Positions 55,455 to 64,000 of a DNA stretch of 64,000 nucleotides are shown here, in pieces. The stretch lies in NCBI GenBank assembly GCA_000827495.1, contig KN817562.1, positions 111,037 to 175,036 of the forward strand. The letters run 5' to 3'. The stretch is from Hypholoma sublateritium FD-334 SS-4. Its lineage: Eukaryota > Basidiomycota > Agaricomycetes > Agaricales > Strophariaceae. The notes below the pieces were generated by a model. It was not told the DNA's origin. It saw only the letters and a list, made by a program, of their open reading frames with translations, and did not search any database. How positions within the stretch are numbered: position 1 is the first letter of the stretch; each line of letters opens with the position of its first letter. A program made the translations under genes and the position numbers.

Positions 55455-57635
55455 CTAGCCTTTGAACCAAGCTTTCAGCCGAGCGCGTTTCGATGGTTTC
55501 TTGGGCTGAGATACCTCCGAGTCAGAGCGCACCTGTAATGCTGATTCCATACGTAACTTCATGCTGTTATCGAAATGTGCATTTGATGACGACGGTTGTA
55601 CTGTGTTCATGGTTTCCGGAGCGAGCGGCGTTGTCAACGCCGCCTCTGGATTCTCCTCGGTGTTATGTTCAACCGACAGTGAAGATATCTTCAGTTCTTC
55701 CAATCTGTCCGCCGAGGGTTCCATATCTTTATCTGTTGGGCGCAACTGTGCCTGTTCTAGCTCGATCTCTTCTAAGACCTTCGAGATATCGTGCTCGAGC
55801 GTCAAAAAGTGGAGCATGTCCGGGAATTCTGCCTTGACGTAACGGACAATTGTATTGAACATCTCGTCATAGAATTTTCCTCCGTCGCCAAAGTCCTATA
55901 TCATTCAGATACAGTGGATAAACTCAAAGGTAGGGAACGGTGTCACAAAGAACATACCATTCGATGAAGAACAGTCAGAAAGTCTTTGGGATAGAAATTC
56001 CAACTAAACGCTGATCGGTGTTGCACTGGTTTATATGTGGCCAAACTTGCAAACAAGTCGGGGCTGGCCTCGGCATGTGGAAGCAAGTCAAGAATGTCTG
56101 AATTTTGCTCCGCTGACGCAAAATCATAATAAACAGGAGCAAATCACGTTAATGAGAATGCATACGCACATTGTTCACGGTCTTTGAACAGACCACATGA
56201 TAATTTTTGAAGCCAAAAAATGCATAACGGAGTTGGAAACGAACTGATACAGCACTCTTGCGAGCGCGCTTTGTCGCGAAGAAAGTCAGGAAGCGAAGCA
56301 TGCCGGAAAGTGATGTCATTCCCATCCACGTTACAGAAGAGAACAGATACAAGAGGCGCCAAGAGACTGTGTATGTCGTCCTCAGGTATTTCAAAACATA
56401 TGCTGTTCCCGATAACGAAGCTCGGCCAAAAATACGGTATGCCAGTAGATTAAGAATAGTTGGGAGGTCGGTTACTTGTGAAAAAATATGTCGATACAGG
56501 GCGTCTAGTTGGGCAAATGGTGTTACCCGACCGGTCGGACGTAGCCCGCGAACAATATCCAGCTGTGTGGATGGATTGGAAGTTGGAATAGAAAGGAATT
56601 TGATCACGACAGATGCGTAGATAAACTGACCCGAGGATTTGATGATGATTTCTTCAACATGTTCGACGGATGGCCAATCCCGGGGTAGACGGTTGTTGAA
56701 TGGATGTGTGCGCTTTATATCGTCGAAACTGTCATTTAGGAACAGTCGTATATCTTCGTCAGGTCGGTAGTTGTCGTCTAACGGTAACTGAGTGAGCATA
56801 TTGTTCAATTCTCTGGAATTAAACGCCATTAAGATATGATTCTCGCGACGACTCCCAAAGAGAACGATAAAGGGAGAGTTCCTTGTCCGAAGAAGTCTGG
56901 CAATGGTGCGTACGAGATTCATTTGATTTTGGTCCCCGGAGCACTCATCTAGCCCGTCGATGATAAGAAGAAGCTTCCAATTTGAACCCGGAGATTGAAG
57001 GCGGAGAAGTGGCTCGATGATTAGCACGTTTAGTTGCATCTCCAATGACTGCTCGAAGATCAGGGGGTTTGACTCAATTGCTTGGGTAATGATGTCCTTC
57101 GTTTGTGGTATAAGCTGGATGATCTGATAGGCGATTGTTGGAACAAGGGAATCAACCGTGTTCCTCGTAGCATCGGTACGGAAGAAGAAGAAACTCGCCA
57201 CCAAGATGCCGTGTGCGATGCACATTTCCGCAATGGACTGGCATATCGCAGATTTTCCTGCCCCAGCAGCGCCATTAAGCCACGCAATCGATGCCGTGCG
57301 GATGGCGTTCCCCACAATCCATTCGAATAGCTCTTGCAGCACGGCCTGCCGGGTGTTCTCGTGACAACGGGGGGGATCAAGGCGCTGCTTTGAGTTATGA
57401 AATGCAGGCGCTGCAACGTGCTCCTGTAAAATCTGAAAACCACTCTTTTCCGCTGGAAAAGATACAGTCAATTCCTCTGCATACGGTGTTGAATTCTGGC
57501 AAATTATCACATACTTTTTGCGCTTCCAACACTCGTAAAACTGCCTCCGTATATGACGGTATGGTCCGCATTTCCGAAGAGCCCCCCGCTGTACTGTTGT
57601 TGTTGAACCATCGCGGGACGCAGCTGGTCCGCCAT
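55455..57635 (-). pseudogene. NACHT NTPase, copy 8, with a 1-nt frameshift
   Basis: Minus-strand exons by homology are 57635-57515 (121 nt), 57452-56170 (1283 nt), 56112-55958 (155 nt) and 55895-55455 (441 nt). Exon 1 holds GLFGNADHTVIYGGSF. Exon 2 holds KSGFQILQEHV, PPRCHENTRQ, the Walker A GAAGAGKS, the Walker B LLLIIDGLDEC and FRHASLPDFLRDKARS. Exon 4 ends KRARLKAWFKG. Exon 2 is 1283 nt, while in all other full copies it is a multiple of three (1284-1302). The frame breaks at about 56428-56440, next to a run of five A, and HASLPDFLRD is then in another frame. This is a recent inactivation or a sequencing error. Exons 3 and 4 remain open, so damage is minimal. Confidence 0.82.
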
Positions 57636-58634
57636 TGCCAGCACGAAGGCAGATGTCAGTGCTGACGACAAGAGGGGAGTCAATAGCTCAATCTCGTGCC
57701 TGTGTCACACGGTCTGTGCACCGCTGCCAAGCTGAGCTATAAATATCACGGCGCTGCCCAACGCCCGGCGTCTCTGAAAGCGATCCTCTCTTTCTGAAAG
57801 ATTTTACAAAAAGTGCACCAACTGTAATTAATAAGATCACTTGTGTCCTCTCAACAGTCTCTGACTCCTGACTCCTAACTGACATGTAATTTGGTACAAC
57901 AATTATTAGTAATTACTCCACAAAAAAAAGGCATAACGAAATGAGGTGACCCTCATTGAGGTCCAAGTAATTGAAGTAATTTAAGTCTAAGGTGATTAGA
58001 ATTTTATGAATGCGGTAGAGCTTGCATAGGTGCTCACCGGTGCTCACCAAATTTAGGTAGAATGTCGCATGGACTCTACGAGAAAAACAAGCCGCTGACG
58101 GCATGATTTCGGCACAAAGTTGCCGTTCGGCAATTGCCTTGATGGCACCACCTTCCATTACAATGGCATGGTCATCGAACAGCAAATCTCCTTGGAATCT
58201 CCCTTCTTTGAGGAGAATGGGTGCCTAATATTTGAGCCTTGTGTTTTGGTACCTGCTAAATGTGTACAACTGTATCTGGAGCCTCTTCATCAAAAGGCCA
58301 GCTCGGTGTAAGTATCCCGTGTGCCAGTACTTATCAAAGCAGAGCTGACAGCGGGAGCAGCATCTGACCATCGGCCTTCCGTTCTAAAGTAGCCTTACAT
58401 CCGTGAAATGCAGCGATGTCATTTTTCGATGAGTCGGGGATCATTAGCCGCGGGGTTTTCAGTGTATATTATTCTTGTTCCAATGACTATAATTAGCGGA
58501 TTACATTTTTCGGTCAAAATGATAAGCATCCTATACTCGAGGTGCACATAAAAATCAGCATGAATTGAAAAGCCTCTCAACAGAAAGTCCCAATTTATCT
58601 TTCCCCCCTTTCATATTCACCTGGTAACAGCACA
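57636..58634. other. intergenic
   Basis: No supported gene. A minus-strand frame at 57913-58185 (MLFDDHAIVMEGGAIKAIAE) has no recognisable family and no supporting splice structure. Confidence 0.35.
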
Positions 58635-59172
58635 ATGGGATTTGCGCTCTGCACTCTGATTTCGACATTTTGCGTTGGCCTTGCGGCGGCCCAGGGTGTT
58701 GGTATTGTTTCTCCCCCGGACGGGTCAGCCGTCACCGCGGGCTCAAATATTACAGTGGAGGTCGATCGCCCAGTACGTCGACTATAGTATCTAGTCCACA
58801 CCCACATGAACACCCTCATAATTTTACAGGGATCGCTGTCCCCATCTATTGAGGTCGCTGTTGTAATAGCCATCAATTCTTGCAACAACATGCCATGTTC
58901 GCCGCCTGGCGATGCTCTGGGGTCCATCCTTTTCAACGGACCTTTCAATCCGCAATTTGAAAATCTCCCGCCGCTCTTTGTGCAGCATGAAAACTATACG
59001 GTAACAGTACCCGCATCACTCCCCGCAGGCCCTGCCCAACTTTCCGTTTTTCATGTTGCGTTGGTTGGCGTGAGTTGTTTTTGTTTTCTAGTGAATCTAT
59101 ATTCAATATCCATATTAGGCTGGACCCGAACCACTCGTAGAAATTAAAAATGTTACACTGGTTGTTGGCTGA
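58635..59172 (+). CDS. small secreted protein, paralog 2
   Basis: Exons 58635-58772 (138 nt), 58830-59069 (240 nt) and 59119-59172 (54 nt) give 143 aa. The signal peptide MGFALCTLISTFCVGLAAAQ precedes GIVSPPDGSAVTAGSNITVE, CNNMPCSPPGDALGSILFN, LPAGPAQLSVFHVALVGAGP and EIKNVTLVVG. Same exon lengths and intron phases as the gene at 52510-53051. Divergent orientation and 5.6 kb apart with NACHT copy 8 between them. Function unknown; secreted. Confidence 0.88.
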
Positions 59173-59318
59173 TAGTCGGAGTGTATCATCTATGCCAAAG
59201 ATAATCGCAGTACATGCTTTATTGCAAACTTCAAGGAACATTGTATGAGTGCGTACGAATTATAAACAAAAGCAAATCAAAGAGCGTAGATAGCAGGAGT
59301 GGCTGTCTACAACAAATG

Positions 59319-61410
59319 TCATATATGATTCACTAATATCTCAACAGGGGCGATGAAATCTAACTTCAGGTCCTTCCCGTTGACTACAAAATCGAAGTCC
59401 ACCGTCGCTCCTTGACTATTGATAGTTATTGTTGTTGAATAGAAAACGTAGCCTCCCACGCTGGCAATGGTTGTATCCTGTGTAAAATTGGCAGTAGAGA
59501 AAAGCGGAAGTGATATCGGGAAAGTATTGTTAATTGGTTGCCTGTCAAATATATTCAGCTGGGCACTAGTCGGCTCAATGTTACCCAGGACCTGTATTGC
59601 CTTATCAGCCATAGGTCTGAGGGAAGTGAATATGATCTCACGCCGGCCACAATATTATAATTCACCGTATCCCCGACTTGAGAGGTGGTACTGAGGTCTG
59701 GCGAGTAGATCAGTGTATCCTGCTCGATAACATATCCACCACCGCCATTGTTCTGCACGACCGTTCCCGGCACGGTTGAATCTGTGACCTCAAACCAAAA
59801 ACTTGATGCTGAGGCATTGGTGAGAGGAGCACGGAATTCGAAGGTTGAGAAATGGGTATCGAGCGCATCAGCTATAGGCGACTGGATACCAATGAAGGTC
59901 ACAATTTGTGCGGATGCGCTATTGGTATGATTCCCGGCACAGTTCGCATTCACACCGTAGCGGTCGCACCAGAAGATTGTCACATTCTTGGTGATCTGGA
60001 ATGGGTTAGGGCCTGATTGAGGTTGCGGGAGCTAATATGAATCATAGGTTAATTCTGGCAGGGGCTGGACACACGAAGCAAACTTACGCGGACCATAACT
60101 CTAAGAACAACCTGCCCGTTTATAACGGTTATCTGGGCGACGCGAATTTTGAATGGGTTGAGCTGGACCGCATCAGTGAGCTGTACACCGGTTGGCACTG
60201 TGTGAATCATGCGCGTCAGGAGGCTCTGGCAAGTGTTTGCAAATGAAGCTGGATCCGCGATGCTTGATCATAATTCTAGTTGAGCGCTGTGACGCTACAT
60301 TGTCAAAAGAGACCACCATACCTGTTCATGGTTACATTTCCGTCACTGGAGAAGATGCGCAAGTCGGAGCGACGGCTGACATCGTCAGTTACAATGAGCG
60401 GATTTTGTGTCGAATTATTCAGATATTCCGTTACGCTTCAATATTTCTTCGTGGTCAGTTGGTGTCACTTGCTCATAAGAAATATGCTTACACATTAGGG
60501 TCATAATGTTGCGTCGTATCGAACATGTTGATGATGAGCACGCCATTGGGGTCAGTGTCAACACCGGGCTCTCCCTCCGTGACAACCGTTGGGAAATCAC
60601 TCTTGCGGACTCCGCCAATGGTGTGACCACACGCAACGAGGGAGATCATCTCTGTAGGCGTAAATCCCTGGAGTGCAAAGTCTTGTGTATGCGTGGCTAG
60701 ATCTTCCTGCGGTTGAGGTACACCCGGGCGTCCGGCAGTGGTCGCATCCACGCGTCCTCCACGATACGGAATGACGGGACCACCGCAGCCTGCGACGCCC
60801 CACGCAGCTCCCATTCCGATAACATCAGATCCTGCAAGAGAGGTGGTTGGAGTGTGCTCACGCTATCAGCTTATATGACGACTTACGCGAAATATATTTG
60901 TTCGGCGTGTTGAAGAAGTCGTTCATTGAATTGACCATGCCGGCGCCGACATTCTGATGGACACAAAGAAATGAGTATGCGAAGAAAAATGGGAATAGAA
61001 ACAGGGAATATCGGACCTCATCCCTATCAAGCTCAAAGTAAATCGAAGAATCGATCCCACCTGTCCCCGCCGTTATATTGAAAGTGGCCATGTCATGGTA
61101 TGCCTAACACATAAAATGAAATATTAACTATTAGTTCCTGATCAATGTAAAACCCGCTGGCGAAGACATAACTTACCAACCTTAGCCACTCAGCCGCTAT
61201 GGGTGATGGAGAGTCGGCCGCTCGTTCGACACAGTTGGTGGCAAGGGTGGCAATGGGAAATCCAGAGAACTCGGTGCCTTCATAGAGCAATCTCTCAAGG
61301 GCGTCGATCTGGGGAGACGGCCATTTATAATCCGCAAGTACGGGGCTGGAGAGAAGTAACACCACGGGCACTGTGTTGACCAACTTCCAAAATTGGGTAG
61401 AGAGATGCAT
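59319..61410 (-). pseudogene. secreted plant-type haem peroxidase, frameshifted near its 3' end
   Basis: Minus-strand exons 61410-61177, 61103-61017, 60953-60887, 60831-60492, 60435-60322, 60262-60088 and 60031-59319 encode about 576 residues. A signal peptide (MHLSTQFWKLVNTVPVVLLL, then SSPVLA) is followed by a distal-His motif AYHDMATFN, NVGAGMVNSMNDFF, GMGAAWGVAGCGGP with PYRGGRVDA, and the proximal-His motif LVACGHTIGGV. Then come DPNVVTEYLNN and a C-terminal region with VTIFWCDRYGVNANC. All introns fit GT-AG. Near 59612-59617 the frame shifts by one base, between AGVRSYSLPS and PMADKAIQVLGNIEP. The remaining 97 codons stay open to a TGA at 59319. The start MHLS is preferred to an upstream Met because it begins the signal peptide. 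Haem ligands are intact. Error or recent inactivation cannot be told apart. Confidence 0.82.
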
Positions 61411-62472
61411 TTGAAAGGGGGCGATTCCAATAGTGTGAAGGACCGTAAGTATTTTGCCTAGCGTCGTGCAGGCCATTTTATATCAAGAGGAGCGGAACTA
61501 AATTCTAATGCCCTTGGCAGGTACAATTTCTTGACTAATGCAGCCGTGTGTACTCATGCGTGTGCCATAACAAGGGGCGCGCCTATGTCCGGTCCGTACC
61601 ACGCGCGCTAAAGGGTGTTAAAATTGAAGTCCAACTTTGAACGCATAACGGGCATCAACTGCACGGCCACAGGCGGTGTTCGTCGGGGTGGTGTTCTTCG
61701 GGAAAGACAATTGAGCTGCTGAGCGAAATTCAATGAAAGATATCTCTCTGAGAGGGGACATGTATTACACTTAGAGAAAAAATGATCTCTATCAGTAACT
61801 TCGTTTGGCACATAGACATATCTACGAGGTACGTAGAAAGGTTGAGCAAGTTACCATTCCGGGCTAGCATAGATTTCCAATATAGACCCGAGAAGGCGTC
61901 ACTCCAGGACACTCATAAAGATCAAGGGAAGATGAAGGGGAATAAAGAATTCCTTCACTATTTCTGATGAAATGAACCGTGAACGAGAACGTACGAGAAG
62001 TATTACAAACGCCGTGTTTTCAGTGTAAAAAATTCTAATAATAGCTGGTATCACCTTGACCGGCGGATGAATAAGACGCAGTGTAAGTTCTCCAAAGCAG
62101 TTAGGGGCCAAATGAAGTAAACCCCGTGGTGTTGAGTACACTTGCATAATCAAGGTTTGTGTCGGAAAAATATCGGTCTATATCCTCGACGTTTCATAAC
62201 TAACGGCCAATATACAAGAAACTTTGTACTTGAGTAGGCATCACAATTGAAGGCGACCCGGAGCCGTCTGGAGCCGCTGTATGCGAAGTCAGCGACAGCA
62301 ACATGCGTCTTCATCTCCGTTACGCCTTATTCCATAGGTCTCGGGAGTCATCCGCCTAGCAAGTTACAAATTCAACCCGGTATGCAGTTCGCACCTCCAG
62401 GGTCTGTGCCGTACAAGGCCGCATAACCCATTTGTTATACGCCATGGGGTTTGAATTGGTTGGGTCATTCAA
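61411..62472. other. intergenic
   Basis: Upstream region of the peroxidase gene. No supported gene. Confidence 0.4.
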
Positions 62473-62545
62473 TCAGATTAACCATACGCCCTCGACTTCC
62501 CGTCTATTCCAGTGTTTCCAGAACGCCCCTGTGGTTTCTGACATT
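62473..62545 (-). pseudogene. decayed copy of the methionyl-tRNA synthetase C-terminus
   Basis: The minus strand reads AFWKHWNRREVEGVWLI followed by a stop, against AFWQRWNGREVEGVKLF and a stop at the end of the intact gene at 63091. The plus strands also match (TTCCAGTGTTTCCAGAACGC here, TTCCAGCGCTGCCAGAACGC there). Similarity fades beyond about 62545. It is a partial duplication relic about 620 bp from its source. Confidence 0.7.
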
Positions 62546-63090
62546 CTCTTGCTTTTAAACGAGAACTTTCAGCGGCCCAGAAATTATGGTGGCACGGGCG
62601 AGTATCGTTATGTACCAGTTGCAGCGAGAAAGGCTTTGAAGGTCCACAGGGAGCGTTTTATATCAGTATATTCATTTGAAAGAGCAGCACGGTACGGGAA
62701 GCAATGCATAAAATCTATATGGAGGTAGTTCCCGACCTTACAGCTGGATTCATTGTTTGCTTGTCGAGCTGCTCGGCAGACACATCTGTGTGGGTATATA
62801 GTGAGCATGAATTCTATCAGAAAACAAAGCGAGACGGGGCCAGACGATAGGTTGATACGACACTGGAAAGGAGAATAAGAAAACTACAGCCGAAGACAGA
62901 GAAGGGAAGATAAAATGAAAGTATCTCCATAGGTACTCAGAAAACGGGGAGATAGCACGCAGGCTCTGTGTTTTGATAGCATAGAATAAGATAGAATTGC
63001 GTACTCAAGTATCCAGACCGGGAAACAGAACGTACTGGAGCGAGGGATCCACTCGCCGACAGGCGTCTCCTTCCCACCAATGCCGAACGA
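62546..63090. other. intergenic between the synthetase and its relic
   Basis: No supported gene. The plus-strand frame that crosses the relic (62432-62728) has no recognisable product. Confidence 0.35.
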
Positions 63091-64000
63091 TTAGAATAAC
63101 TTTACTCCCTCCACCTCCCGCCCATTCCAGCGCTGCCAGAACGCTTCCATATCTTCTGGACCTGTCCTCTGCGCTGGCGCCAGTACCTCTGACGAGCGCA
63201 CAAGCCCAGTACCGCCGTCGAGTGAAGCCAGCAGACGCGCAGCCGCCTCCGGGATGAACGGCAGTAAACACGCGCCTGCCACGCGCAACGTCTCGAGCCC
63301 GACGATGCGTGTTGTGTGCACTAGCGCAGGGGGCGTAGTACGCGCCCACGGTTCTATCTCGCTCACACTTTTATTCGCCTACGGTCATATTCAGCGTTAT
63401 ACGAGGACAAAGGAATATTGGTATACGTACGTGCTTGAGGAGCTCAATTATCTCAGCGAGCGCCGCACCCACCTCACATGTCTCCATGTGCGCTGCAACA
63501 CGGGCGGGGAGCGCACGCACCAGCCGGAGCTGCTCGTAATTGGGATCCGTGTCGGCCGCGGGCAAAGGGGGAGCGTCCGGTGACTTGAATAGTTGGTGAA
63601 GGTCCGTGGAGAGCGCTTCGTGCGCATTTTGCGATAATGGGACGGCGCGGGCGGCGATCCGCGGTGACGCCATGCGAAGGAAGTAGTTGCCAAGCTGTCC
63701 ACTAAGTTCTTTATGGTGTTTTTCGAGCTGCTCAGTGGACCAGTCTGTATAGTGTGAAGTTAGTATCCCATTGAACAAAAAAGGGGGGGCGGGATGAAGA
63801 TCATATGTGACGGTAACACCAGTACAGCTCAGCGACAAAGACGAATATTACCAACGACGTGGACAAGCAGGGAATCAAGAAGATTTGCCGGCGAGTGCGC
63901 GGAGAACAGGGAGAGACGAGTCATATTCCCTGCCTCCCAAGAAGCGACACTAAAACACGAAAAAGCAGACTGGACTGAACAATCCACTCACCGACATCAC
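63091..64000 (-). CDS. methionyl-tRNA synthetase, mitochondrial type, 3' part (runs off window)
   Basis: Two minus-strand exons are clear: 63744-63431 and 63378-63091, joined by a GTACGT...GTAG intron. They encode the C-terminal anticodon-binding helical domain of a class Ia methionyl-tRNA synthetase: DWSTEQLEKHHKELSGQLGN then YFLRMASPRIAAR, VGAALAEIIELLKHANKSVS then EIEPWA, and VGLETLRVAGACLLPFIPEA then ARLL, ending REVEGVKLF. The exon before DWS would need to end in G. A candidate GTAATATT donor lies near 63853, but the sequence before it does not look like the expected synthetase region, so the upstream part is unresolved. The single-domain tail suggests the organellar form; its substrate would be mitochondrial tRNA-Met. 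Confidence 0.8.

Noticed and set aside
57913..58185. Minus-strand 90-aa frame starting MLFDDHAIVMEGG
   Set aside because: No domain, no introns with flanking homologous exons, AT-rich tail; insufficient support.
63745..64000. Upstream synthetase exon ending at about 63853
   Set aside because: Phase would fit, but the encoded residues do not resemble the region before the DWS motif in this enzyme, so I left it unresolved.

Overview
The window is fungal nuclear DNA, most likely from an Agaricomycete (mushroom or polypore lineage). The evidence is intron-dense genes with 50-60 nt introns, a cluster of Agaricomycete-type NACHT NTPases, a Plavaka-type CACTA transposase, a DUF6699 gene and a secreted plant-type haem peroxidase. 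Exon models below were built by hand from reading frames, splice sites and comparison between paralogs. No alignment or database search was run.

The host backbone is a dispersed cluster of NACHT genes: seven recognisable genes (one cut by the left edge) and one stop-ridden relic, at 3-1506 (+), 4471-6613 (-), 9300-9545 (-, relic), 13309-15471 (-), 16827-18923 (+), 45018-46885 (+), 48405-50402 (+) and 55455-57635 (-). All share one plan. A tiny phase-1 first exon carries a motif of about 20 residues (FxNAxxxVIxGGxF). A 1283-1302 nt exon carries Walker A (GAAGAGKS) and Walker B (LLIIDGxDEC). A third exon is exactly 155 nt in every copy. The last exon varies. No WD40, ankyrin or TPR sensor domain is seen. 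Two subfamilies can be told apart: A (copies 1, 5, 6, 7) and B (copies 2, 3, 4 and, more distantly, 8). Copy 2 looks like a recombinant with an A-type first exon on a B-type body.

Transposons fill 19-40 kb. Positions 19216-27949 form an 8.7-kb element with imperfect terminal inverted repeats (TGGCRGTTATAYTGTAAAA), a possible TA target duplication and mirrored subterminal ACATGTG motifs. It encodes a DDE integrase-like protein (514 aa), an unrecognised 11-exon nuclear-type protein (761 aa), a small Pro-rich protein and, in antisense, a frameshifted piece of a Dicer helicase in a GC-richer block. From 28.3 to 40.2 kb lies a second mobile region: repeat arrays at both ends, a small coiled-coil gene, a Plavaka transposase gene and a DUF6698-like companion gene. 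A 1450-bp gag-only LTR retrotransposon with perfect 185-bp LTR lengths and a 5-bp target duplication sits in the Plavaka gene's last coding exon. All four differences between its LTRs are CpG to TpG/CpA changes.

The rest holds host genes: a small secreted Cys-rich protein (10.5-10.9 kb), a DUF6699 protein (43.0-43.8 kb), two paralogous small secreted proteins (52.5-53.1 and 58.6-59.2 kb), a short coiled-coil protein (53.8-54.4 kb), a haem peroxidase with an apparent 1-nt frameshift (59.3-61.4 kb) and the 3' end of a mitochondrial-type methionyl-tRNA synthetase (63.1 kb to the right edge), with a decayed copy of its tail about 600 bp away. Between NACHT genes lie CpG- and GC-rich non-coding blocks that share short repeats.
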